The translations under genes and the position numbers were made by a program. A stretch of 64,000 bases of DNA from contig NZ_CP022436.1 of NCBI RefSeq assembly GCF_002224285.1, positions 2,914,001 through 2,978,000 on the forward strand, read 5' to 3'. Shown in pieces: positions 12,892 through 21,814 of this stretch (positions are counted from its first letter, which is position 1; each line of letters starts with the position of its first letter). The DNA comes from Arthrobacter sp. YN. Its GTDB lineage: Bacteria; Actinomycetota; Actinomycetes; Actinomycetales; Micrococcaceae. The notes under the pieces are model-generated. The model did no database searches. It was not told the DNA's origin and worked only from the letters and a program-made list of their open reading frames with translations.

Positions 12892-14090
12892 TACCGGCCG
12901 ACCGAGTCCAGGGTGGCCGGGATGCTGTCGAGGTAGCTCTGCAGGTTTCGCTGGGTTTCAGCCACGGAGTCGCCGCCGAATTTCTCTGCGACGGCCTCGG
13001 CCAGGACCAGTGCAACCATTGCTTCGGCGACAACGCCGGCTGCGGGCACCGCACAGACGTCTGAACGCTGGTGATGGGCTTTGGCGGGTTCGCCTGTGCT
13101 GACATCGATGGTACGCAGGGCACGGGGAACGGTAGCGATCGGCTTCATGGCCGCACGCACGCGCAAAACCTCGCCAATGCTCATGCCGCCCTCTATACCG
13201 CCGGCACGGTTGGTCTGCCGAACAATTTTTCCGTCAGCGTCCTTCAGGATTTCATCGTGGGCAGCGGAACCACGGCGCGCAGCAGTAAGGAAACCGTCCC
13301 CGACCTCCACTCCCTTGATGGCCTGGATGCCCATCAGCGCAGCAGCCAGGCGGGAGTCAAGGCGGCGGTCCCAGTGCACGTAGCTGCCCAGTCCCGGCGG
13401 AAGTCCGTACGCCAGGACCTCAACAACACCGCCAAGGGTTTCGCCTTCCTTGTGGGCGGCGTCCACTTCAGCGACCATGGCGTCGGAGGTCTGACGGTCA
13501 AAGCAGCGCAGCGGGTCGGCGTCGAGGGCCAGGACATCCCGGGGCAGCGGCAGGGGGCGGCCCTCGGGAACAGTCACACTGGCAATGGAAACAGTGTGGC
13601 TCACCAATTCCACGCCCAGCTGCTTGAGGAACTGCGCAGCAACGGTGCCAAGGGCTACGCGGGTGGCGGTTTCGCGGGCACTGGCGCGCTCGAGGACCGG
13701 ACGGGCTTCATCGAAGCCATATTTCTGCATGCCCGTGAAATCTGCGTGGCCCGGACGCGGCCGGGTCAGGGGTGCGTTGCGGGCTTGGTCGGCAAGGACC
13801 TCGGGATCTACGGGGTCCGCAGACATGATCTGCTCCCACTTGGGCCACTCGGTGTTGCCCACCTGGATGGCTACGGGGCCGCCCTGCGTCAGGCCATGAC
13901 GGACGCCACCCATGATGGTGACCTCGTCTTGCTCGAACTTCATGCGGGCACCACGTCCGTAGCCCAGGCGACGACGCGCCAGGGCGTCACGGATCTGCGC
14001 GCTGGTGAGTTCAACACCGGCGGGCACGCCTTCAACAATTCCGATCAGGGCCGGACCATGGGATTCACCGGCAGTCAACCAACGCAACAT
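12891..14090 (-). CDS. aroC: Chorismate synthase (399 aa)
   Basis: AroC eliminates phosphate from EPSP to give chorismate and needs reduced FMN. Signatures include [41 protein letters not shown] text, [16 protein letters not shown] and [14 protein letters not shown]. The ATG at 14090 is chosen because the protein then begins [12 protein letters not shown], the conserved N-terminus, and AGGATT lies about 8 bases upstream; an in-frame extension to 14153 is not conserved. It lies 26 bases after aroE. Confidence 0.97.
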
Positions 14091-14116
14091 ATAACCAATC
14101 CTGCCATGTAAGGCTT

Positions 14117-14971
14117 CTAGAACACTCGCCGGGGAAGCCCGACTGAGTCGCACATCACATCTATGACGGCGGCATCCACGTCACAGCCGCTGAAGCGCCT
14201 GATCTGCTCGGCCGCCTGGTACATCAGCATCTCAAGACCCGGTACTACGGCACCTCCGTGACCATGCCACACCTCAGCGAGGCGGCTGGGCCAAGGATCG
14301 TAGGCAACGTCCAGCAGGACACCGGCCCCCGTTCCCGGCAAGGCCGCCAACTCTTCAGCCAACGAATCAGCGGCACGCGGCGGGAAAGTGGAGATCACCA
14401 GGTCGGTGCCTGCTACAGCGGTGGCTGCTTCAGTCAACGGCCTGACACTGAGGGAAATTCCGACGGCGGTTGCAGCGGCTTCCGCCTCGCCGGCACGTCC
14501 TGCATCACGAACGAAGACATCCACGTGACTGCCGCCAAGTTCCTTGACGGCAGCAACGGCGGCAGCGGAGGTACCGCCGCCACCCAGGATGGCCGCGTGG
14601 GGCGTGGAGGCAACCCCTGCATACCGGACCGCCTCGACGATCCCGGCGACATCGGTGTTGTACCCGACGCGGCGCACAGCCCCGCCGCCGTGGTCAAAGA
14701 CAACGGTGTTGATGACTCCCAACTGGGCGCCCGCGCCGCGGACCTCGTCAACCTCCTTGACCATGGCAGACTTCAACGGCATTGTCACTGAAAGCCCGCA
14801 CCAGGAGTCATCGCCGCGGAGTGACCCCATGAAGGCTGGAAGGCCGTCCACGGTGACGTCGATTGCGGAGTATTCAATGTCAACGCCCAGTTTGGCGTAG
14901 GCCGCAGTGTGCAGGGCCGGTGACTTCGAATGCGAGATCGGATGCCCCAGGACGGCGGCACGACGACTCAC
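14117..14971 (-). CDS. aroE: Shikimate dehydrogenase (about 284 aa)
   Basis: AroE reduces 3-dehydroshikimate to shikimate. The substrate site [12 protein letters not shown], the catalytic Lys in [10 protein letters not shown], Asp in GYNTDVAG and the dinucleotide fold [13 protein letters not shown] are visible. I choose GTG at 14971, which overlaps the mltG stop as GTGA in the style of the other genes here; an ATG at 15001 would overlap mltG by 34 bases. Both starts keep the whole catalytic domain. The protein could alternatively belong to a quinate/shikimate branch, but the aro context supports AroE. Confidence 0.93.
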   Translation of the reverse strand: MSRRAAVLGHPISHSKSPALHTAAYAKLGVDIEYSAIDVTVDGLPAFMGSLRGDDSWCGLSVTMPLKSAMVKEVDEVRGAGAQLGVINTVVFDHGGGAVRRVGYNTDVAGIVEAVRYAGVASTPHAAILGGGGTSAAAVAAVKELGGSHVDVFVRDAGRAGEAEAAATAVGISLSVRPLTEAATAVAGTDLVISTFPPRAADSLAEELAALPGTGAGVLLDVAYDPWPSRLAEVWHGHGGAVVPGLEMLMYQAAEQIRRFSGCDVDAAVIDVMCDSVGLPRRVF

Positions 14972-16776
14972 ACACACCGTCCCGGGTTGGCCTGGCACCA
15001 CGCGTTGTACTGCTCAACGTAGGTGTTGTGCTCAGCCAGCGTCTTGGAGAACTTGGTTTCTTTGCTGTCCAGGTTGATGGTGACCCAGTACATGTAGTCG
15101 TTCTGGGTGGGTTTGGCCGCGGCATCAATGGCAGTCTTGCCCGGTGAGCCAATGGGCCCGGCCGGCAACCCAACATTGGCGTACGTGTTGTACGTATTGG
15201 ACTTATCGGCCTTCTCTTCCTCCGTGAGATGGAAGGATTTCTTGCCGAGTCCGTAGGTCACCGTCGCATCGGACTGGATCAGGCCGCTGGTTTCCACGTT
15301 GTTCGGCTTAAGCCTGTTGTAGATGGCACCGGCCACATTGCCATAGTCCGCCTGACCGCCTTCAGCCTGCACAATGCTGGCGATGGTCACGGTGTCATAC
15401 TGCTTGCCCGGTTCCGTGATTCCCTGGGACTTGAGCTCATCCAGCGTGGTGGTGGCCAGCTTTTGGATGATGTCCTTTGCCGGCGTGCCGAGCGGGAAGC
15501 GGTACTCCCCCGGGGCCAGGAAGCCCTCCAGGTTCTTGGCCTTGGACGGAATGCCGAACTGTGCCGGGGCCTGGTTGAGCGCGTTGAGTTCCTGCATGGA
15601 GATACCCGAGCCCTTGGAAATGGCTTCCAGCGACTCATTGATGCGAAGGCCCGCGCTGAGGGCGAAGTACATCACCTTGGACGCGTCCTTGTTGACCAGC
15701 ACATCCACGGCGTCGGAATTCTTCATCTCGGTCCGGAAGGTGAACTCGCCCGGGGACAATTCACCGCCGTCACTGAGGAACTCCTTGACGAACGCATCAG
15801 CGTCGGCCACCACTTTGTTCTCGACGAGTGTGTTGGCAACGACCTTGGGGCCGGAACCTTCTGCAACAGTGATAGTGATCGATCCCGTGCCGGGGCCCGG
15901 GTAGTCAGTCACTCTATCCATGCCCAGCAAGGGCTTGAGGAACTGGGCCCCGATGGCGATGGCGGCAACGAAGACACCCAGCGTGATCAGCAGGGCAAGG
16001 ACGCGACGACGACGGCGGGCCTTCTTGACCGCTGCCTTGGCAGAGGCCGTCTGCTCGACAGGCGCGATGAGGTCGTGGTGGTGCTCATCGTGATGAAGAC
16101 CGTCGGCGAAGTGCTCATCGTGGTGGGGATCATCGTGGTGCTCATCATGGTGGGGATCATCGTGGTGCTCATCATGGTGAACCCCGTCCGCGTGGTGCTC
16201 ATCATGGTGAACCCCGTCCGTGTGGTGCTCATCATGGTGAACCCCGTCCACATGGTGCTCATCATGAAGATCGGTGCGCGGCCCATGCCCGGCAACGTCG
16301 TGCGTGAGGTCAGGATCCGCATGCCCGGGGTTGTGATGTCCCTCCACCTCGTGGGGCTCTGCGCCGTCCAGGTGATTCCCGCCATGATCCGGTTCAACGG
16401 ATTGTGCCTCCCCCGGAGCCTCAACGGACGGCGATTCGTCATTGGACGCCGGGGTGGGCTGGTCGGCAGGAATCGGCGCTGAAGACACCGGTTGCGCGGC
16501 GGGAACGGGAGGAGCAGCAGGTTTTGACACGGGAACGGGTGGAGCAGCCGGCACGGGTGGCGCAACCGGCGCAAGGGGCACTGCGGGAACAGGACGGGGC
16601 AGTTCAGGCTCACGGTCTGCGGACGCAGCGGCTTCCCCCGGGGTCGCTTCGGGAACGGGTACGACGTTGTGGTTCTGCGTGGCGAGGAATCGTTCCCGCG
16701 CCCGCAGCTCTTTGCGGGTCAGCGGCATACCGCCGCCGGCGGTACCGCTGGAGGGGTCGTTGTTGACCGGGCTCAC
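14968..16776 (-). CDS. mltG: Endolytic transglycosylase MltG with a cytoplasmic His/Asp repeat tract (602 aa)
   Basis: MltG cleaves nascent peptidoglycan glycans at the membrane and sets strand length. Layout: residues 1-130 are rich in Pro, Ala and acidic residues; about 136-235 is a His/Asp/Glu tract with tandem units such as HHDEHHADGV; a basic stretch (KKARRRRR) leads into one transmembrane helix near 253-275; the periplasmic YceG/MltG domain follows with the catalytic Glu in IASIVQAEGG. The repeat tract precedes the membrane helix, so it should be cytoplasmic. The usual family length is 350-420, so this N-terminus is long. GTG start overlaps ruvX as GTGA. Confidence 0.93.
   Translation of the reverse strand: MSPVNNDPSSGTAGGGMPLTRKELRARERFLATQNHNVVPVPEATPGEAAASADREPELPRPVPAVPLAPVAPPVPAAPPVPVSKPAAPPVPAAQPVSSAPIPADQPTPASNDESPSVEAPGEAQSVEPDHGGNHLDGAEPHEVEGHHNPGHADPDLTHDVAGHGPRTDLHDEHHVDGVHHDEHHTDGVHHDEHHADGVHHDEHHDDPHHDEHHDDPHHDEHFADGLHHDEHHHDLIAPVEQTASAKAAVKKARRRRRVLALLITLGVFVAAIAIGAQFLKPLLGMDRVTDYPGPGTGSITITVAEGSGPKVVANTLVENKVVADADAFVKEFLSDGGELSPGEFTFRTEMKNSDAVDVLVNKDASKVMYFALSAGLRINESLEAISKGSGISMQELNALNQAPAQFGIPSKAKNLEGFLAPGEYRFPLGTPAKDIIQKLATTTLDELKSQGITEPGKQYDTVTIASIVQAEGGQADYGNVAGAIYNRLKPNNVETSGLIQSDATVTYGLGKKSFHLTEEEKADKSNTYNTYANVGLPAGPIGSPGKTAIDAAAKPTQNDYMYWVTINLDSKETKFSKTLAEHNTYVEQYNAWCQANPGRCV
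16081..16265 (-). repeat. In-frame tandem repeats encoding a His/Asp tract in MltG
   Basis: Near-identical units of 30 bases (encoding HHDEHHADGV-like decapeptides, three clear copies at about 16170-16262) and 27 bases (HHDEHHDDP, two copies at about 16114-16168) sit side by side. Differences between copies are mostly single bases, which points to recent slippage or recombination. Confidence 0.9.
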
Positions 16777-17363
16777 AGTTGCAGTCCCCTCGTAGAAGAA
16801 TCGGGTTCACTGCCGGAGGCATCCAGCAGCGTTGGGGCACTGCTGGGTTTATCGGATTGCGCCGGTGCCTGCACTCGGCGGCCAACGTCCGTTCCTCTGG
16901 CTTTTTGCATGTCAATTGCGTGCTGCAGTATTCCAGCAGCGGCAACCTGATCAACCACTTTACGGTGGTTCCTGCTGCTCATGCCAGCTTGGTGCAGGTT
17001 GCGGTGTGCCGTGACGGTAGAAAGCCGCTCGTCAACAAGGCTCACGGGGATGTCCAAGCCGGTCCGCATCAGCTCGTTGGCGATGAGTTCGGCGTACGCC
17101 GTGGCCATGTCTGCAGAGGCACGTTCCTCACCCTTCATGGTGCGGGGAAGGCCCACGAAGATCTGCACCGCAGGCAGTTCAGCAGCGTGCTTGACTACAA
17201 CGCGGACGTCGGAGTTCTTCTTGGTGTCCCGTGCAACGGTCTTGAAGGGTGTGGCCAGGATTCCGTCGGGATCGCAGATGGCCACGCCCACTCGGACGGT
17301 GCCGACGTCTACCCCCAGCTTGATGCCCCGGGGGTAGACGTCGCTGTTAGTACTTGCAGCCAC
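16773..17363 (-). CDS. ruvX: RuvX/YqgF Holliday-junction resolvase-like protein (196 aa)
   Basis: The RNase H-like fold is recognised by LGVDVGTVRVGVAICDPDG, VGLPRTMKGEE and VSLVDERLSTVTAHRNL, which carry the acidic catalytic residues. YqgF proteins act in pre-16S rRNA maturation and possibly in junction resolution. The last 40 residues are low-complexity and look disordered. The GTG start is 2 bases after the alaS stop, and its stop overlaps mltG, in the widespread actinobacterial order alaS-ruvX-mltG-aroE. Confidence 0.93.
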   Translation of the reverse strand: MAASTNSDVYPRGIKLGVDVGTVRVGVAICDPDGILATPFKTVARDTKKNSDVRVVVKHAAELPAVQIFVGLPRTMKGEERASADMATAYAELIANELMRTGLDIPVSLVDERLSTVTAHRNLHQAGMSSRNHRKVVDQVAAAGILQHAIDMQKARGTDVGRRVQAPAQSDKPSSAPTLLDASGSEPDSSTRGLQL

Positions 17364-17365
17364 CG

Positions 17366-20044
17366 TCAGCGCTTGGCTATCGCATCCACCACCGCTGTGA
17401 GGGCCTCAGAGACCTTCCCAGCGTCGGCGCCGCCGCCTTGGGCGACGTCGTCCTTGCCGCCACCGCCACCGCCAAGGATGCCGGCAGCCAGGCGAACCAG
17501 CGCACCGGCCTTCACTCCGGCGTCGCGGGCGGCCTCATTGGTGGCAATGAGGATCACCGGGCGGTCATTGCTGACGCCTGCAACAGCCACTGTGGCAGCG
17601 TCCGAGCCAAGGCGGCTGCGGAGGTCCAAAGCGAGGTTCCGGAGATCGTCGGCACCGCCGACCTGACCGGCGTCGTGGGCTACTACGCGCACACCCGCAG
17701 CGTCCTTTGCAGTGCCCACCAGGTTTGCGGCAGCCGCGGCCAGCTGCTCCTTACGAAGGCGGTCGAGCTCCTTCTCCGTTGCCTTCAGCTTGCTCAGCGT
17801 GCTGGAGATGCGGTCGGCGAGTTGCCCGGAGGGAACCTTCAGGAGTTCTGTGAGCTCAGTCACCAAGGCCCGCTCGGCGGCCAGATGACGGAATGCGTCC
17901 AGGCCAACGAAGGCTTCAACGCGGCGGTTTCCGGAGCCAACTGACTGCTCTCCCAGCAGCGAAAGGCTGCCGATGAGCGAGGTGTTGGACACGTGCGTTC
18001 CACCACACAGCTCGCGGGACCAGGCGCCGTCGATCTCCACGACGCGCACTTCGCTGCCATAGTTTTCGCCGAACAGTGCCATGGCACCCAGCGCCTTGGC
18101 TTCAGCGAGCCCCATCACCTTGGTGTCTACCCGGTAATTGTTCCGGATGGCGATGTTGGAGACCTCTTCGATCTCGGACCGCGTGGCTGTGCTCAGACCC
18201 TCGCCCCAGGCGAAGTCGAAACGCAGGTAGCCTGCTTTGTTGTAGGAACCACGCTGGGTAGCTTCAGGGCCCAGGATTTGATGCAGGGCGGCGTGCACAA
18301 TGTGCGTGCCGGTGTGGGCCTGCTCGGCTGCGTGGCGACGTTCACGGTCGACGGCGGCGCGCACCAACGCATCGGAGGCAATCTCGCCTTCGCGGACAAT
18401 CGCCTTGTGCACACTCAGACCCTTGATGGGCCGCTGAACGTCCAGGACCTCCACCACGAAGCCGTCGCCGGTGATGAGGCCCGTGTCAGCGGACTGGCCA
18501 CCTGCTTCTGCGTAGAACGGAGTTTCGTTGAGGACCAGCTCAATCTCGTCGCCAGTGGAGGCATGTCCTACAGCACGGCCACCGCTGACGATGCCGCGGA
18601 CCGAGGATTCGCCCTCAAGTTCGTCATAGCCTGTGAAGACGGTCTCGCCCTTGCCCAGGAGATCCTGGTAGGCGCTGAGGTCCGCGTGGCCGCCCTTCTT
18701 ACCCTTGGCATCAGCTTGCGCACGTTGGCGCTGCTCGAGCATGAGCGAGCGGAAGCCTGCTTCGTCCACCTTCAGGCCGGCCTCTTCTGCCATTTCCAGC
18801 GTCAGGTCGATCGGGAAGCCATAAGTGTCGTGCAGGGCAAAGGCGTCGGCGCCGGAAAGCGGAACACCGGCAGCCTTCGATTCCGCCACCGCATCCTCGA
18901 GGCGGGCCGTGCCCGAAGCAATGGTGCGCAGGAACGCCTTTTCTTCGGCGTAGGCAATGCGGCTGATCCGGGCGAAATCCGTCTCCACCACGGGATAGAC
19001 GCCCTTCATGGCGTCACGGGAGGCGGGAAGAAGGTCCGGCAGGCAGGCTTTTTCGACGCCGAGCAGTCGCATGGCGCGGACTGCGCGTCGAATGAGGCGG
19101 CGCAGCACATACCCACGGCCTTCGTTGGACGGCGAAACGCCATCAGCAATCAGCATCAGGGCGGAACGAATGTGATCTCCAACGACGCGCATGCGGACAT
19201 CGTCCGTGTGGTGCGGGTCCTCCGGCGACTCGGCCGAGGTGTACTCGCGGCCAGACAGTTCAGCAGCCCGGTCGATGACCGGGCGGACCTGGTCGGTTTC
19301 GTACATATTCTCGACACCCTGGAGGATCATCGCGAGACGCTCCATGCCCAAGCCGGTGTCGATGTTCTTCTGCGGGAGCTCTCCCGCGATGTCGAAGTCC
19401 ACCTTGGAACGGACATTCTCGATCTGGTACTGCATGAACACGAGGTTCCAGATCTCGATGTACCGGGTCTCATCGGCCAGCGGACCGCCTTCGATGCCGT
19501 AGGCGGGGCCGCGATCATAGTAGATCTCCGAGCAGGGACCGGCGGGGCCCGGCTGGCCGGTGGACCAGTAGTTGTCGGCCTTGCCCATGCGCTGGATGCG
19601 CTCAGCGGGGATTTCGGTGTTCTTGAGCCAGAGTTCCTTGGCTTCGTCATCTTCTTCGTAGACGGTCACCCAGAGGCGCTCGGCGGGAAGTCCGTAGCCG
19701 CCGTCGTCAACGCTTGTGGTGAGCAGCTCGAAAGCGAACTTGATGGCGTCTTCCTTGAAGTAGTCGCCAAAGGAGAAGTTGCCGCACATCTGGAAGAACG
19801 TCCCGTGCCGGGCCGTCTTTCCCACTTCCTCGATGTCTCCGGTACGGATGCATTTCTGGACGCTCGTGGCACGGCTGTACGGAGGTTCTTCGCGCGCAGT
19901 CAGGTACGGAATGAACGGCACCATTCCGGCGACGGTGAAGAGAAGGGACGGGTCGCTGGAAACGAGCGACGCGGAGGGAACGGCGGTGTGGCCCTTGCTG
20001 ACAAAAAAGTCCACCCAGCGTTTGGTGATCTCCTGCGACTTCAT
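17366..20044 (-). CDS. alaS: Alanyl-tRNA synthetase (892 aa)
   Basis: AlaS charges tRNA-Ala. The class II catalytic core is at the N-terminus (FFVSKGHTAVPSASLVSSDPS, FQMCGNFSFGDYFKEDAI), the editing domain carries zinc-site residues HTGTHIVHAALH and CGGTHV, and the C-Ala oligomerisation domain ends with a Gly-rich GGGGGGKDDVAQGGG segment. The ATG at 20044 gives the conserved MKSQEITKRWVDFF start; a GAGAAGGG run lies 14 bases upstream, a little far. Length is normal. It heads the alaS-ruvX-mltG-aro run. Confidence 0.97.
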   Translation of the reverse strand: MKSQEITKRWVDFFVSKGHTAVPSASLVSSDPSLLFTVAGMVPFIPYLTAREEPPYSRATSVQKCIRTGDIEEVGKTARHGTFFQMCGNFSFGDYFKEDAIKFAFELLTTSVDDGGYGLPAERLWVTVYEEDDEAKELWLKNTEIPAERIQRMGKADNYWSTGQPGPAGPCSEIYYDRGPAYGIEGGPLADETRYIEIWNLVFMQYQIENVRSKVDFDIAGELPQKNIDTGLGMERLAMILQGVENMYETDQVRPVIDRAAELSGREYTSAESPEDPHHTDDVRMRVVGDHIRSALMLIADGVSPSNEGRGYVLRRLIRRAVRAMRLLGVEKACLPDLLPASRDAMKGVYPVVETDFARISRIAYAEEKAFLRTIASGTARLEDAVAESKAAGVPLSGADAFALHDTYGFPIDLTLEMAEEAGLKVDEAGFRSLMLEQRQRAQADAKGKKGGHADLSAYQDLLGKGETVFTGYDELEGESSVRGIVSGGRAVGHASTGDEIELVLNETPFYAEAGGQSADTGLITGDGFVVEVLDVQRPIKGLSVHKAIVREGEIASDALVRAAVDRERRHAAEQAHTGTHIVHAALHQILGPEATQRGSYNKAGYLRFDFAWGEGLSTATRSEIEEVSNIAIRNNYRVDTKVMGLAEAKALGAMALFGENYGSEVRVVEIDGAWSRELCGGTHVSNTSLIGSLSLLGEQSVGSGNRRVEAFVGLDAFRHLAAERALVTELTELLKVPSGQLADRISSTLSKLKATEKELDRLRKEQLAAAAANLVGTAKDAAGVRVVAHDAGQVGGADDLRNLALDLRSRLGSDAATVAVAGVSNDRPVILIATNEAARDAGVKAGALVRLAAGILGGGGGGKDDVAQGGGADAGKVSEALTAVVDAIAKR

Positions 20045-20158
20045 TAGCTGATTACTTACCCTTCTCAATTCACTGCACGTTATGTGCGCGGTACCGGCTG
20101 GTGCCGTTCCGCAGTTTTCCATTCTGCCCTGTTGCGGGCGTGGGAGCGAACCGCTCCG

Positions 20159-20389
20159 CTAGCGGCGACCGGCTCCGGCGTCGTCAATCCCCAACGCCGC
20201 CCGAAGGTCCTCTTCCCGCTGGTGCATGCCCGTCCGGACCGCATCGGCGAAATCGAACAAGCCGTCAGCCATCCGGCCAACGGCACGGTTCAAGCCATCA
20301 GGACCGATGTTCGCCTGGGCCTCAGTGATCTTCCGGAAGGCGATGACGCCGATGGCGACGCCGATGCCCATCCACACAATTCTTTTCAT
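20159..20389 (-). CDS. Small membrane protein next to alaS (DUF6167-like, 76 aa)
   Basis: A single N-terminal hydrophobic helix (VWMGIGVAIGVIAF) is followed by an amphipathic segment with FDFADAVRTGMHQREEDLRAALG. I recall a similar short protein, DUF6167, next to alaS and a DUF948 protein in Streptomyces and other actinobacteria; the match here is from memory of context and shape. No enzymatic motif is visible. Function unknown. Confidence 0.7.
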   Translation of the reverse strand: MKRIVWMGIGVAIGVIAFRKITEAQANIGPDGLNRAVGRMADGLFDFADAVRTGMHQREEDLRAALGIDDAGAGRR

Positions 20390-20443
20390 GAGGTTTTGGT
20401 CTTCCTATAGTTTTGCGGCTGCCTGCTTCGGCAACTCATCCGT

Positions 20444-20818
20444 TCAGCGGCTGCGGCGGCCGGAGGAAGGGCCGCGTCGCCCGGCGAAAGCCGAGCGAAC
20501 GCCGTAGCTGAACGCTGCCACCTTGATCAAGGGAGAACCCACCGTGGCCGCCACCAGCGAGGACAACGCGGAGATGTTGGCCGAGGCGTCGGAGACGTTG
20601 GAGGCGATCCCATCAACCTTCTTCAGCTGCTGGTTGGTGGTGGAAACCGTAGCGGTCACTTCATCCATCAAGGGCGTGGCGCCGTCGCTGATGGACCGGA
20701 TGGAGGTCCGGACCTCATCGAAAACGCCACCCAGCTTCAAGATTGGCACAGCCAACAACAACACGAGGAGCGCGAAGACTCCTGCTGCGATGAGGCCGGC
20801 GATGTCGCCACCAGACAT
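20444..20818 (-). CDS. DUF948 domain membrane protein (124 aa)
   Basis: An N-terminal transmembrane helix (GLIAAGVFALLVLLLAVPIL) is followed by a helical, coiled-coil-like region (EVRTSIRSISDGATPLMDEVTATVSTTNQQLKK in shape) as in DUF948 proteins, some of which were first noted as general stress proteins. AGGAGAAGAG precedes the ATG. It is conserved upstream of alaS in actinobacteria. The C-terminal tail is basic and low-complexity. Function unknown. Confidence 0.82.
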   Translation of the reverse strand: MSGGDIAGLIAAGVFALLVLLLAVPILKLGGVFDEVRTSIRSISDGATPLMDEVTATVSTTNQQLKKVDGIASNVSDASANISALSSLVAATVGSPLIKVAAFSYGVRSAFAGRRGPSSGRRSR

Positions 20819-20919
20819 AGAACTCTTCTCCTAGGGTTGTTGCATTGCCCTGCACCAGCCGCTGAACGGCTTTGGACAAGGCCTCCCCAGTACCTTACCC
20901 ACTTTGGACCGGGACCTTA

Positions 20920-20963
20920 CATACAAAGAAGCCCGCGGCATGTGCCACGGGCTTCTTTGTATG
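20920..20963 (-). terminator. rpsD terminator
   Basis: CATACAAAGAAGCCCG and CGGGCTTCTTTGTATG form 16-base perfect arms around a 12-base loop immediately after the rpsD stop. Confidence 0.88.
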
Positions 20964-20975
20964 CGCTGCTTGAAT

Positions 20976-21596
20976 TTAGCGGGCGTAGAATTCGACGACG
21001 AGCTGCTCTTCGCAGATCACGGGGACCTCAGAGCGCTTGGGGCGACGAACCAGGCGTGCCTGCAGGGCGTCGATCTTGACGTCCAGGTACGGCGGCACGT
21101 TGTTCAGAACGTGTGCGCCTGCAGCTGCCACCTGGAACGGGGGCATGACCTCGGAGCGGCTGTGAACGTGGATGAGCTGGCCTTCGCCAACGCGGAAGGA
21201 CGGGCGGTCCACGCGGATGCCGTCAACCATGATGTGGCGGTGCACAACCAGCTGGCGGGCCTGTGCGATGGTGCGGGCGAAGCCTGCACGGAGCACGAGG
21301 GCGTCCAGACGCATTTCGAGCAGCTCAACCAGGTTTTCACCGGTCAGGCCCTTGGTGCGGCGTGCTTCTTCGAAGGCACGGGTCATCTGGGCTTCGCGGA
21401 TGCCGTACTGGGCGCGCAGACGCTGCTTTTCGCGCAGACGTACGGCGTAGTCGGAGTCCTGCTTCTTGCGGGCACGGCCATGCTCACCGGGGCCGTACGG
21501 GCGGCGCTCCATGTACTTGGCGGCCTTGGGGGTCAGAGCAATGCCGAGTGCACGCGAAAGGCGTGCGGTACGGCGAGCACGAGTGTTGTTAGCCAC
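20976..21596 (-). CDS. rpsD: 30S ribosomal protein S4 (206 aa)
   Basis: S4 is a primary 16S rRNA binding protein. The N-terminal region (ALTPKAAKYMERRPYGPGEHG) and the S4 RNA-binding domain (RLDALVLRAGFARTIAQARQLVVHRHI) are clear. The N-terminal half has no cysteines, so this is the zinc-free form. GTG start with GGAAGGA 6 bases upstream. It is a lone rpsD outside the alpha operon, as is usual in Arthrobacter-type genomes. The 218-base gap upstream holds no gene; I see only a weak TAGGAT -10-like motif in it. Confidence 0.98.
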   Translation of the reverse strand: MANNTRARRTARLSRALGIALTPKAAKYMERRPYGPGEHGRARKKQDSDYAVRLREKQRLRAQYGIREAQMTRAFEEARRTKGLTGENLVELLEMRLDALVLRAGFARTIAQARQLVVHRHIMVDGIRVDRPSFRVGEGQLIHVHSRSEVMPPFQVAAAGAHVLNNVPPYLDVKIDALQARLVRRPKRSEVPVICEEQLVVEFYAR

Positions 21597-21814
21597 TTGT
21601 GTCCTTCCAATTACTGCGGTGTGTCAGTGTTACTGGCCTCCATCAGGGAGAGCATCGGCCAACCGCTGCCTCTTGCTACTAGCCCGGGCGCACAGCACTG
21701 TTGAAGGAATCTTCAGTGGGATTGTGCGTCGGGCCATGCCAGACAAGGATCAATCCTACCATGCACAACGTGGTTGACGCCCTGTGGACCTTCCAGTGGA
21801 AGAGGTGCCATTGC

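Noticed and set aside
16081..16265. Tandem repeats considered as a CRISPR or minisatellite array
   Set aside because: Units are contiguous without spacers, in multiples of three bases and in frame within mltG, so they are coding repeats.
17993..20047. 684-codon open frame antisense to alaS
   Set aside because: Same GC-codon shadow effect; alaS has all family motifs.
20976..21596. Absence of zinc-binding cysteines in S4 considered as unusual
   Set aside because: Cysteine-free S4 is a common form in actinobacteria and other bacteria.
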